A stretch of 58,381 bases of DNA from Mycolicibacter longobardus (GTDB taxonomy: Bacteria; Actinomycetota; Actinomycetes; Mycobacteriales; Mycobacteriaceae), in the NCBI RefSeq assembly GCF_002102265.1, contig NZ_LQPG01000025.1:1-58381 (forward strand), in the 5' to 3' direction. Below, in pieces: positions 25,603 through 33,549 of the stretch. The position numbers and the translations under genes are program-made. Under the pieces are notes generated by a model, which worked only from the letters and a program-made list of their open reading frames with translations, ran no database searches and was not told where the DNA came from. Position 1 is the first letter of the stretch; each line of letters opens with the position of its first letter.

Positions 25603-26682
25603 TCACGACCTTTCCACGTTGTCGGTGGGCCTGGTGGCGAACGCCCCCGGCAACGTGCCCCGGTAGGTCGGTATGCCGGCCACCGGATCGGCCGCCAGCA
25701 GTCCCAGCAACACCGCGCGAGCCATACAGTCCGCCGCGGCGGCCCCGACCGCGGTGATCAGACCGGTCTCCGGGGACATCGCCGCGGGCGTTCCCGGCAG
25801 CGGCGGCACTTCGACGGCTCCGGTCGCCAGCGCGAACACCGTGTCGCCGTCCACCGGGGTGTGGGAGGGCCGGATGGTGCGGGCCAGCCCGTCCTGCGCG
25901 GCGATCGCCACCCGCCGGCACCCGGCCGGGCTGAGCGCGGCGTCGGTGGCCACCACCGCGATGGTGGTGTTGAGCGCCAGCGATTTGGGTTCCAGTCCGG
26001 CGAGCACCGTCAGCTCCTCCGACGGCGGCGCCGACATGCCGAATTCCTCGATCAGCAGGGCCGACCACGGCAACCCGGTGGTGGAGTCGATGAGTTCGCC
26101 GGTGGGGTTCACCACCACCAGCGCCCCCACCGTGACCCCATGTTCCCCAAGCTCCAGCGTGGTCGATGCGGTGCCCACTCCACCCTTGAAAACCCCGGCA
26201 CGCGCTCCGGCCCCGGCGCCGACACTGCCCGACGCCGGACGGTCGCCGTGCGGGCCGGCAGCCGCAACGGCGGCCGCGTAGCCGAACTCCGCGGTGGGCC
26301 GTCTGTCCCAACCACCGACCGGCAGGTCGAAGATGACCGCGGCCGGAACGATCGGCACCACGCCGCCGTCCAGCTCCACCCCGCGGCCCTGCTCCTCCAG
26401 CCAGGTCATCACGCCGTCGGCGGCCGCCAGGCCGTACGCGCTCCCACCGGAAAGCACCACCGCGTCCACCCAACGCACGCTGTTGGCCGGATCAAGCAGG
26501 TCGGTCTCCCGGCTGCCCGGTGCGCCGCCGCGGCCGTCGACGGCACCGACTGTCCCCGGTGGCGTCAGCACCACGGTGACCCCGGTGGCCCAACCCGACC
26601 CGAGCGTGGCATCCGGATCGATCCGCTCATGGTGGCCCACCCGGATACCGGCGACATCGGTGATCGAACCCATGCCCGTCAT
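25603..26682 (-). CDS. P1 family (S58/DmpA-like) peptidase, Rv1333-like
   Basis: An N-terminal-nucleophile aminopeptidase-type protein of 359 aa. The family shows as ITDVAGIRVGHHE at the start, VLSGGSAYGLAAADGV, the autocleavage region VFKGGVGTASTTLE with the nucleophile following Gly, and LNTTIAVVATDAALSPAGCRRVA. Members self-cleave into two chains and act on N-terminal D- or beta-amino acids or nylon oligomers; the physiological substrate is unknown. ATG 26682 is chosen since it overlaps the DUF2017 stop (ATGA) and ITDVAG is the usual beginning; the frame extends upstream inside DUF2017. Confidence 0.9.
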   Translation of the reverse strand: MTGMGSITDVAGIRVGHHERIDPDATLGSGWATGVTVVLTPPGTVGAVDGRGGAPGSRETDLLDPANSVRWVDAVVLSGGSAYGLAAADGVMTWLEEQGRGVELDGGVVPIVPAAVIFDLPVGGWDRRPTAEFGYAAAVAAAGPHGDRPASGSVGAGAGARAGVFKGGVGTASTTLELGEHGVTVGALVVVNPTGELIDSTTGLPWSALLIEEFGMSAPPSEELTVLAGLEPKSLALNTTIAVVATDAALSPAGCRRVAIAAQDGLARTIRPSHTPVDGDTVFALATGAVEVPPLPGTPAAMSPETGLITAVGAAAADCMARAVLLGLLAADPVAGIPTYRGTLPGAFATRPTDNVERS

Positions 26683-27266
26683 CGTCTGGACCGTCCCATC
26701 AGGGCTACGACGAGGTATTCCTGCAGCACCGTGAGCCACTGATACACGTTGAGCTGACCGGCCCTTGGGTCACCGGGCGGCAACCGATCGGGTCCCTCCG
26801 GGCCGATGTCGAGCACCGTGCCCAGCGCGAGCCGGACATCATTGACCGCGGCGATCCAGGCGTTCGCCTGCTCCTCGGTCAGCTCGAAACGGCCGCCCTG
26901 CTCGGGCACGGTGGCCAGTACCTGCTGCGCGGCCTCGCGTTTGGCGTCGATGATCGCCGGTTCGTGCAGGCTGCGCAGCGCAGCGTTGAGAACCTCGGCA
27001 TCGACCGGGGCGCCTTCGCCGCACTCCTCGGGGCGGTGGAAGTCCGGCAACAGCCGACGGGTGGTGGCGTCCTCCGGCGGTCGGGTGTTGCCGGGCCGCA
27101 TCCCGGTGATCTGTTCGAGCTCGTCTGGCGGAGAAGAGAACTCCCGTGCATCGAGCATGCCGACCAGGGAGCCGACCAGACTCCGGAGCAACGTGGCCTC
27201 ATGGACGGCCAGCGAGGATCGGAAGCGCGGGCCGCCCCCGGTTTCGACCCGCTTCCATTTGTGCAC
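26679..27266 (-). CDS. DUF2017 family protein (Rv1332-like)
   Basis: A 195-aa cytosolic protein of the actinobacterial DUF2017 family, nearly always found next to clpS, suggesting a role around N-end-rule proteolysis, though no function is proven. Recognised by FRSSLAVHEATLLRSLVGSLVGML, the TRRLLPDFHRPE segment, FELTEEQANAWIAAVNDVRLALGT and a late QLNVYQWLTVLQEYLV. GTG start, 30 bp after the clpS stop, with its own stop overlapping the P1 peptidase ATG. Confidence 0.92.
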   Translation of the reverse strand: MHKWKRVETGGGPRFRSSLAVHEATLLRSLVGSLVGMLDAREFSSPPDELEQITGMRPGNTRPPEDATTRRLLPDFHRPEECGEGAPVDAEVLNAALRSLHEPAIIDAKREAAQQVLATVPEQGGRFELTEEQANAWIAAVNDVRLALGTVLDIGPEGPDRLPPGDPRAGQLNVYQWLTVLQEYLVVALMGRSRR

Positions 27267-27296
27267 GGTGAAGTCCCGGTTCCCTTCGGTTGAGGC

Positions 27297-27611
27297 TCAG
27301 CGGTCCTGCTGCATGGTCGCCCACAACCCGGCGGCATGCAGTTTGGACACGTCGACCTCCATCGACTCACGGCTTCCGGCCGACACCACGGCTTTGCCCT
27401 CGTGATGCACCTGCAGCATCAGCTTGGTCGCATGCGGTTCGCTGTAACCGAACAGCTTCTGGAAGATGTAGGTCACATAGGTCATCAGGTTGATCGGGTC
27501 ATCCCAGACGATGGTCACCCACGGCGACGCGGTCTCCTCGACCGGCTCGGCATGCCGCTGGCCGGTGCCTTGCGGTTTCACCGGGGTGGACGTCGCTGCT
27601 GACGTGGCCAT
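27297..27611 (-). CDS. clpS: ATP-dependent Clp protease adaptor ClpS
   Basis: Delivers N-degron substrates to the ClpC/ClpP machinery. A 104-aa protein with an unstructured N-terminus followed by the ClpS core: [27 protein letters not shown] holds the N-end-rule pocket, then [36 protein letters not shown] 27611 is chosen; the frame continues upstream to 27722 into the pncB leader without similarity. First gene of the clpS-DUF2017-P1-rhomboid-murI-phosphodiesterase operon; divergent from pncB with 55 bp between starts. Confidence 0.95.
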   Translation of the reverse strand: MATSAATSTPVKPQGTGQRHAEPVEETASPWVTIVWDDPINLMTYVTYIFQKLFGYSEPHATKLMLQVHHEGKAVVSAGSRESMEVDVSKLHAAGLWATMQQDR

Positions 27612-27666
27612 ACCGCTCAGGATACCGAGCCGAGGTGGGGTTGAGTCCAGTCGATACGGTTGGCGG

Positions 27667-28977
27667 GTGAACTCCTCGGCCCGGGGCGGCGGGCTGCTCA
27701 CCGACAAGTACGAGCTGACCATGCTCGCCGCGGCGCTGCGCGACGGAACGGCCGGCCGGCAGACCGGCTTCGAGATGTTCGCCCGGCGGCTCCCCGAGGC
27801 GCGCCGCTATGGCGTGGTCGCCGGCACCGACCGGTTCCTCGCGGCGCTGCCCGGATTCGGGTTCGACGACGCCGCGCTGAGCCTGCTCTCGCAGTTCCTG
27901 GATCCGGAGACGGTGCGATTCCTGGCTGATTTCCGCTTCCGCGGCGACATCGACGGCTACCCCGAAGGCGAGTTGTACTTCGCCGGGTCCCCGGTGCTCA
28001 GCGTGCACGGCACCTTCGCCGAATGCATCGTGCTCGAGACACTGCTGCTGTCGATCTTCAACCACGACACCGCGATCGCCTCGGCGGCCGCTCGGATGGT
28101 CAGCGCGGCAGGCGGTCGGCCACTGATCGAGATGGGCTCGCGCCGTACCCACGAGCAGGCCGCCGTGGCCGCGGCCCGCGCCGCCTACCTGGCGGGGTTC
28201 GCCGGAACGTCCAACCTGGAAGCGCACCGCAGCTTCGGTGTGCCGGTGCTGGGCACCAGCGCGCACGCCTTCACCCTGTTGCACGCCGGAGCCGGCGGTG
28301 ACGGCGAGTTGGCGGCGTTCCGCTCCCAGATCGCCGCGCAGGGTCTCGACACCACGCTGCTGGTCGACACCTTCGACGTCGCCACCGGGGTGGCCAACGC
28401 GGTCGCCGCGGCCGGGCCGGGACTCGGCGCGGTCCGCATCGACTCCGGTGAACTGGGAATGTTGGCCCACCAAGTGCGCGAACAGCTGGACCGGCTGGGC
28501 GCCACCGGCACCAAGATCGTGGTCTCCGGCGATCTGGATGAGTTCGCCATCGCGGCGCTCCGGGCCGCGCCGGTGGACAGCTACGGCGTGGGCACCGCAC
28601 TGGTGACCGGCTCGGGCGCACCGACCGCCGGCTTCGTCTACAAACTGGTCGAGGTGGACGGCGCGCCCGTGCACAAACGCAGCACCGGCAAGGAGACGGC
28701 AGGCGGACGCAAGCAGGCACTGCGGGCCGCCCGGCCCAGCGGCACCGTCGTCGAAGAGGTGGTCTACCCCACCGGTCACCCGCCCGCCGTGGACGGCCCG
28801 GCGCGGGTGCTGACCGTTCCGCTGGTACGCGGCGGCGAGTTGGTGACCGAGACCGCGGCGACGGCGCTGGCCGCAGCACGAGAGCGCGTCGCGGCCGGGC
28901 TGGAAAGCCTGCCGTGGGAGGGACTGAAGCTGGCGCACGGTGAGCCGGCGATCCCGACCCGGCTGGCCCTCGGGTGA
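27667..28977 (+). CDS. pncB1: Nicotinate phosphoribosyltransferase
   Basis: Converts nicotinate, PRPP and ATP to nicotinate mononucleotide in the NAD salvage pathway. Recognised by [15 protein letters not shown] at the start, [15 protein letters not shown], the phosphate-binding [47 protein letters not shown] and [10 protein letters not shown]. 436 aa from GTG 27667, close to Mtb PncB1 (Rv1330c, 448 aa); the longer frame to 27490 runs antisense through clpS and is not likely used. Isolated transcription unit divergent from clpS. Confidence 0.95.
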   Translation: MNSSARGGGLLTDKYELTMLAAALRDGTAGRQTGFEMFARRLPEARRYGVVAGTDRFLAALPGFGFDDAALSLLSQFLDPETVRFLADFRFRGDIDGYPEGELYFAGSPVLSVHGTFAECIVLETLLLSIFNHDTAIASAAARMVSAAGGRPLIEMGSRRTHEQAAVAAARAAYLAGFAGTSNLEAHRSFGVPVLGTSAHAFTLLHAGAGGDGELAAFRSQIAAQGLDTTLLVDTFDVATGVANAVAAAGPGLGAVRIDSGELGMLAHQVREQLDRLGATGTKIVVSGDLDEFAIAALRAAPVDSYGVGTALVTGSGAPTAGFVYKLVEVDGAPVHKRSTGKETAGGRKQALRAARPSGTVVEEVVYPTGHPPAVDGPARVLTVPLVRGGELVTETAATALAAARERVAAGLESLPWEGLKLAHGEPAIPTRLALG

Positions 28978-28995
28978 CGGCTGGCGGTCGCCGCC

Positions 28996-29262
28996 CTACT
29001 TGCCGTTTCGCTCCCGGTGCTTGCAGCCGGGCCAGCAGCAGGGGCGCCGCTTGCCTTCCTCCAACTCCTCGCGAGTCCGGCGGATGCGGCGCTCGCGGGT
29101 GGCCTGCTGCTTGGCGTCTTCGACCCAGCAGATGAACTCGTTGCGCGCCAACGGGGTAATGCTGTGCCACGCGTCCAGTGCCGTGGGGCTGACCATCAGC
29201 CCGTCACGCAGGTCTGCGGGTAGTTCATGCACCGCCCCGCCGGGCAATTGCCGGCTGCTCAT
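28996..29262 (-). CDS. YdeI/OmpD-associated family small protein
   Basis: An 88-aa protein with the YdeI/OmpD-associated C-terminal pattern: PADLRDGLMVSPTALDAWHSITPLARNEFICWVEDAKQQATRERRIRRTREEL. The tail CCWPGCKHRERNGK contains three Cys and a His that could bind zinc, seen in actinobacterial members. Function unknown; some relatives are annotated as bacteriocin-protection proteins, on weak grounds. It converges with pncB with 18 bp between. Confidence 0.8.
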   Translation of the reverse strand: MSSRQLPGGAVHELPADLRDGLMVSPTALDAWHSITPLARNEFICWVEDAKQQATRERRIRRTREELEEGKRRPCCWPGCKHRERNGK

Positions 29263-29334
29263 GGCCTCAGGGTAGTGGCGTTCCGCGGGAAATCCAGTGG
29301 AGCCGAGTGCGCCGGTGTCGCTACCGTGCGCGGG

Positions 29335-29735
29335 ATGAACCTCGATGCGACGCGTTCGGCCACCGGTGGGCGCAAGCGTGGAACAGCCACGATGTGCAAG
29401 CGGTCCTGGCGCACCTTCACGACGACGTGCTGTTCACCTCCCCGGTGGCCGCGACGATGTTCCCCGAGACGGCGGAGGTGCTCCGCGGGAAAGACGCGCT
29501 GCGCCACTACTGGAAAGGCGCTTTGCGGCGCATGCCGGATCTGCGTTTCGTCGTCGAAGACGTCTACCGGGGCATCGACACCATTGTCATTAACTACCGC
29601 AACCAGAACGGCGGACTCGTCAACGAGGTCTTGCGATTCGGCGACGACGGCTTAGTCATCGAGGGGAACGGAACCTATCTCATAGGCGATCCGCCAGCAG
29701 CGCCGACACAAACCGACGCCACCGACTGGGTCTGA
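29335..29735 (+). pseudogene. NTF2/SnoaL-like protein gene with apparent frameshift near its start
   Basis: From about 29355 the frame encodes a SnoaL-like domain (FGHRWAQAWNSHDVQAVLAHLH...DVLFTSP, later VNEVLRFGDDG), typical of small NTF2-fold enzymes or binding proteins. The natural N-terminus MNLDATR starts at ATG 29335 in a different frame; one extra base around 29354 would join it to FGHRWAQ as in other family members. TACCGT just upstream looks like a -10 of a leaderless mycobacterial promoter. An intact reading exists only if translation starts at GTG 29307 (142 aa), which has an ungainly Arg/Cys-rich N-terminus and a poorly spaced Shine-Dalgarno. Either a real -1 mutation, a sequencing error, or the GTG start is real. 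Confidence 0.55.
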
Positions 29736-29916
29736 CATACGGAATGTAGGGATTACCCGGCAAATCCGTTTCCGCCAGCTCTTCGAGCCACGGCTCAACC
29801 GGGCGCCCGGTTATCTTGCTGGCCTTCACCGCAACCCGGGCGGCGGCTACCCGAGTCTCAAAACTTCGCTCGGGCTTGCGTCCGTCCTCCGACGCCGCCG
29901 TCCCCTCTGCCGACAC
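29680..29916 (-). CDS. Small hypothetical protein
   Basis: A 78-aa product from GTG 29916, which is preceded by AGGAGGG at 5-base spacing, the best ribosome-binding site in this cluster; the longer frame from 29952 lacks one. It is basic, with an Ala/Val-rich helix (VAAARVAVKASKITGRPVEPWLEELAET) and an Arg-rich C-terminus RPSRWRRFVSALLADRL. No family recognised. It lies 10 bp after the stop of the frameshifted membrane-protein gene, so likely the same transcript, and its 3' end overlaps the NTF2-like gene by 56 bp on the opposite strand. Confidence 0.6.
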   Translation of the reverse strand: MSAEGTAASEDGRKPERSFETRVAAARVAVKASKITGRPVEPWLEELAETDLPGNPYIPYVRPSRWRRFVSALLADRL

Positions 29917-29926
29917 GGCTGCCCTC

Positions 29927-30203
29927 CTAACCACTCTCGCCCTCGACCGCACGCCTTGCGATCACCTGAACGATCTGGGCATCGTCGGCGGTGACCAGTG
30001 CAGATTCCAGCGACACATCCAAGATCTCCCAGCCCAACCCTACCTGGAATCCATCGTCGCTGAAGGTGCGCTCAAGCGACCAGGTCGTCCGCCGCCACCA
30101 TTTCGCTGCGCCGATCGGCCCGGTTCTTCTGCCGCCACGTGACGATGACGCCGACTGCCGCCAAGCCACTGACGATCAACGTCACCCACGCTTGTGCCGG
30201 CAT
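29927..30203 (-). pseudogene. Small membrane-anchored protein gene split by a +1 frameshift
   Basis: ATG 30203 (GGGAG upstream) opens a reading frame with one membrane helix (AWVTLIVSGLAAVGVIVTW) followed by RQKNRADRRSE, then goes out of frame and stops at 30072. In the next frame the sequence continues WWRRTTWSLERTFSDDGFQVG and runs to a stop at 29927. Joining the two after Glu34, by skipping one A of the AAA at 30101-30103, gives a coherent 91-aa protein: membrane anchor, basic linker, Trp-rich acidic domain. I recall similar anchored proteins in other mycobacteria reading straight through. Mutation, sequencing error or programmed shift cannot be told apart here. Confidence 0.6.
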
Positions 30204-30256
30204 ACCCGCTAATCTCCCAGCATGGGTTCGTTGGCGCACTTCACCCTGTGCACAAC

Positions 30257-32236
30257 ATGACTGACCCATCCGTTCCCGAACTGCTGGCCGCCGCGGTAGC
30301 CGCACTCGGCGGCAGCGAACGCGAGGGCCAGGTCCGCATGGCCGAGGCGGTCGCGAACGCCTTCGACACCGGAGAGCACCTGGCGGTGCAGGCCGGCACC
30401 GGCACCGGCAAGTCGCTGGCGTATCTGGTTCCGGCGATCGCGCGGGCGGTGGCCGACGAGAGCCCGGTGGTGGTGTCGACCGCCACCATCGCCCTGCAGC
30501 GCCAGCTCGTAGACCGCGACCTGCCCCGCCTGGCCGACGCCCTGGAACCTGCGCTGCCCCGTCGGCCCACCTTCGCGCTGCTCAAAGGTCGCCGGAATTA
30601 CCTGTGCCTGAACAAGATCCACAGCGGTTCGGCCGAGGACTCCGATGAGGCGCCGCAGGAAGAGCTGTTCGAACCGTTCGCGGCCAGCGCCCTGGGCCGC
30701 GACGTGCAGCGGCTCACCGCATGGGCGTCCGACACCGACACCGGCGACCGGGACGACCTCAAACCCGGTGTCCCGGAACGGTCTTGGTCTCAGGTCAGCG
30801 TGTCAGCGCGGGAATGCGTGGGTGCCGTCCGCTGCCAGTTCGGCACCGACTGCTTCGCCGAGCGGGCCCGCGCCGTGGCCGCCGAAGCCGACGTCGTCGT
30901 CACCAACCACGCCCTGCTGGCAATCGACGCCATCTCGGAGACCAGCGTGCTGCCCGAGCATCAGCTGCTGGTGGTCGATGAGGCACACGAACTGGTGGAC
31001 CGGGTGACGTCGGTGGCTACCGCCGAGCTGACCCCGGCCGCACTCAGCGTCGCGGTGCGTCGCGTCACCCGGCTGGTCTCGCCCGGACTGGTCCAGCGCC
31101 TCGATGCCGCGTCGCTGACGTTCGGCTCGGCGATCCACGACGGCACCCCGGGCCGGATGGACTACCTCGACGACGAATTGGCGACGTATCTGACTGCGCT
31201 GCGTGACGCCGCCGGCGCGGTCCGCTCGGCGATCGACACGGCGCCCGCCGATCCCAAGGCCGCGGCCGCGCGCAAGGAGTCCGTGGCCGCGTTGTCCGAG
31301 ATCGCCGACACCGCAGCCCGGATCCTGACCTCGTTCGAACCGGCCATCCCGGAGCGCTCCGACGTGGTCTGGCTCAGCCACGAAGACAACCGCGGCTCGG
31401 TGCGGCCGGTACTGCGGGTGGCACCGCTGTCGGTGGCCGGCCTGCTGCACGACCGGCTGTTCGCCCGCGCGACGACGGTGCTGACCTCGGCGACGCTGAC
31501 CGTCGGCGGATCTTTCGACGCGATGGCCGGCGCCTGGGGTTTGACCATCTCGGACTCCCCCGCCGCGCGCTGGCGGGGGCTGGATGTCGGCTCGCCGTTC
31601 CAGCACGCCAAAGCGGGCATCCTCTACGTGGCCGCGCACCTGCCTCCGCCCGGGCGCGACGGCACCGGAACCGATGCCCAGTTGGACGAAATCGCCCAGT
31701 TGATCACCGCGGCCGGCGGGCGGACCCTGGGGTTGTTCTCGTCGATGCGCGCGGCGCGGGCGGCGGCCGAGGCCATGCGCGAGCGGCTGGACACCCCGGT
31801 GCTGTGCCAGGGCGACGACACCACCGGTGCGCTGATCGAGCAGTTCGCCGACGACGCCGAGACGTCACTGTTCGGCACGCTGTCGCTGTGGCAGGGCGTC
31901 GACGTGCCGGGGCCGTCGCTGTCGCTGGTGCTCATCGACCGTATCCCGTTCCCGAGGCCCGACGATCCGCTGCTGACGGCTCGGCAGCGCGCGGTCAGCG
32001 CCCACGGCGGCAACGGATTCATGGCGGTGGCCGCCAGCCACGCGGCGCTGCTGCTGGCCCAGGGCGCCGGCCGACTGCTGCGCGGCATCGACGACCGCGG
32101 CGTGGTGGCCATACTGGACTCGCGGATGGCCACCGCCCGCTACGCCGGATACCTGCGAGCGTCACTACCGCCGTTCTGGGCCACGACCGATGCGGCAACA
32201 GTCCAGGCAGCGCTGGGTCGGTTGCGCTCGCCGTAG
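30257..32236 (+). CDS. dinG: ATP-dependent DNA helicase DinG (XPD-like)
   Basis: A 5'-3' superfamily 2 helicase of the iron-sulfur XPD/DinG group that unwinds R-loops, D-loops and G-quadruplexes. Walker A is AGTGTGKS (46-53) and the DEAH box is at 241-244. Between them, cysteines in YLCLNK, ARECVGAVRCQ and GTDCFAER form the probable 4Fe-4S cluster. Helicase motifs V/VI appear as FGTLSLWQGVDVPG and QGAGRLLRG. 659 aa from ATG 30257 agrees with Mtb Rv1329c (664 aa); the frame begins earlier at 30194 inside the divergent small gene. Confidence 0.93.
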   Translation: MTDPSVPELLAAAVAALGGSEREGQVRMAEAVANAFDTGEHLAVQAGTGTGKSLAYLVPAIARAVADESPVVVSTATIALQRQLVDRDLPRLADALEPALPRRPTFALLKGRRNYLCLNKIHSGSAEDSDEAPQEELFEPFAASALGRDVQRLTAWASDTDTGDRDDLKPGVPERSWSQVSVSARECVGAVRCQFGTDCFAERARAVAAEADVVVTNHALLAIDAISETSVLPEHQLLVVDEAHELVDRVTSVATAELTPAALSVAVRRVTRLVSPGLVQRLDAASLTFGSAIHDGTPGRMDYLDDELATYLTALRDAAGAVRSAIDTAPADPKAAAARKESVAALSEIADTAARILTSFEPAIPERSDVVWLSHEDNRGSVRPVLRVAPLSVAGLLHDRLFARATTVLTSATLTVGGSFDAMAGAWGLTISDSPAARWRGLDVGSPFQHAKAGILYVAAHLPPPGRDGTGTDAQLDEIAQLITAAGGRTLGLFSSMRAARAAAEAMRERLDTPVLCQGDDTTGALIEQFADDAETSLFGTLSLWQGVDVPGPSLSLVLIDRIPFPRPDDPLLTARQRAVSAHGGNGFMAVAASHAALLLAQGAGRLLRGIDDRGVVAILDSRMATARYAGYLRASLPPFWATTDAATVQAALGRLRSP

Positions 32237-32264
32237 CAACCCGAAATTCCAGGGAATCCAGCCG

Positions 32265-32657
32265 TCACCGGCCGACGGGCCAATGTTCGACCGTGATGTC
32301 GGCCATGGGAAAGTCGCCGGGATTGCCGGTCGCCAAGCGAGCCTCGATTCCGGCCGTGGCGGCGGCGATCAAACAGTCTGCCTGGTGCAAAGTGACCCCT
32401 TGGCCGGCGAACTGCCGGCGCCACTGCCCAGCACGAATGCCTTCCGAGGGGCCCAGCGGAGCACACCGCAAGCCACGAAACAACCGTCGTGCGGCATCCT
32501 CTTCGCCGGGAAGCAGTCCACGCCAGATCTCCTCGACAGAGATAGCACAGGTCCACGGTTCATCGCCCTGGCGGCGCAGCGCACGCAGGCGGTCGCCGGC
32601 AGGACGGCCACGAAGGGCGTCGATGAGGACGGTCGAGTCGAGCAGGATCCTCGCCAC
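32265..32657 (-). CDS. vapC: VapC-type PIN-domain toxin
   Basis: A 130-aa PIN-domain ribonuclease, the toxin of a VapBC pair. Acidic active-site residues can be seen: Asp7 in LLDSTVLID, Glu42-Glu43 in SVEEIWRGL, Asp94 in HQADCLIAAAT and Asp115 in GNPGDF. GTG 32657 is the start since it follows the VapB stop by 1 bp and the PIN fold begins at once; the frame extends upstream through vapB. Target RNA unknown. Confidence 0.92.
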   Translation of the reverse strand: MARILLDSTVLIDALRGRPAGDRLRALRRQGDEPWTCAISVEEIWRGLLPGEEDAARRLFRGLRCAPLGPSEGIRAGQWRRQFAGQGVTLHQADCLIAAATAGIEARLATGNPGDFPMADITVEHWPVGR

Positions 32658-32658
32658 G

Positions 32659-32895
32659 TCAGCCGACGCGACGTTTGTCGGCGCGCTGGCGGCGGACCCA
32701 GTCACCGGGATCGTCGTCCCATTCGTGGCCCTCGTCGGGGATGGCGCCGAGCGCGGCCTCGATGTCGTCCCACCTTCGCTCGTCATCGAGCCCGCGACGA
32801 ATCAACTCCGCGATGAACGCGCTGCGTCGCCTGCGCCCGGCACGCTGATCGAGCTCGGCAACGAGCTCGTCATCCACCGTAATGTGCAGTCGCAT
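32659..32895 (-). CDS. vapB: VapB-type ribbon-helix-helix antitoxin
   Basis: A 78-aa antitoxin. The N-terminus RLHITVDDELVAELDQRAGRRRRSAFIAELIRRGL is a ribbon-helix-helix DNA-binding domain; the acidic, Trp-containing C-terminus (DEGHEWDDDPGDW) is the usual toxin-binding tail. Stop and vapC start are 1 bp apart, giving coupled translation. RHH antitoxins repress their own operon with the toxin. The pair sits at one edge of the accessory island between dinG and glgP. Confidence 0.92.
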   Translation of the reverse strand: MRLHITVDDELVAELDQRAGRRRRSAFIAELIRRGLDDERRWDDIEAALGAIPDEGHEWDDDPGDWVRRQRADKRRVG

Positions 32896-33037
32896 GTGCT
32901 AACGATAGCCCACTCTGCCACTGCGTCGGTTGCGCTCCGTAGCGACCGGAAGTCGAGGGAAAACCCTGTATCGGGCCACCACTTTCGGCTACTAGCGTGC
33001 CATTTTGACAGTTTCCGTCAACGAAGGAGCGGCAACC

Positions 33038-33388
33038 ATGAATCGCACTCCGCACCCGGCAACCGCCGCGGTCCTTATCGGTCTTATCAGCACTGGGGTG
33101 GCGATGGCCGCCCCGGCATCGGCTGAAGAACCTACCGGCACCTACTCAGTCGCGAGAACCGTCGTGCACAACGGGAAGACAGACCACGGAAAATGGTCGT
33201 TCACCCCCTGTGGCGAGGGCTGCGTCAACAGAAGCGACGGCATGGAAATGCATCTCCAGGGCGATACCTGGCGCGCCAATTTTGGCGAGAACTGCTGGGA
33301 AAGCATCGACGCGACCACTCTGGCCAGCGGCGACGGCGGCTGCGATGGGCACGTCGTCGTGACATACCAGCTGACCAAGACCGGCTGA
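33038..33388 (+). CDS. Small secreted Cys-containing protein
   Basis: A 116-aa exported protein. ATG 33038 is preceded by AAGGAG at 8-base spacing; the ORF extends to 33005 without need. The signal peptide (ATAAVLIGLISTGVAMAAPASA) is cleaved probably after ASA. The mature part of about 88 residues is beta-rich with four cysteines (CGEGC, NCWES, GGCDG), likely two disulfides, and aromatic residues near them (KWSFTPCG, WRANFGENCW). Such small Cys-containing exported proteins recur in mycobacteria with unknown roles. A short repeat TTGAC/GTCAA (33005-33021) lies just upstream and might be an operator or -35 element. Confidence 0.82.
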   Translation: MNRTPHPATAAVLIGLISTGVAMAAPASAEEPTGTYSVARTVVHNGKTDHGKWSFTPCGEGCVNRSDGMEMHLQGDTWRANFGENCWESIDATTLASGDGGCDGHVVVTYQLTKTG

Positions 33389-33549
33389 ACCCGGCGGTTC
33401 AGCGAGGCTCGAACCGCCGCATAGACCCGGCGGGGGCGGGCCACAGTGGCACGGCTCAGACCACCATCCCGCTGTGATCAAGATCGCGTATCGCCACCTC
33501 GCACCAAATCCGACAGCTTGCCGAGTATTGGCTGTTAACTTACTGACTT
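33389..33549. other. Intergenic between secreted protein and LuxR-type regulator
   Basis: About 160 bp. No gene or strong hairpin seen; presumably the promoter of the large regulator. Confidence 0.4.
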
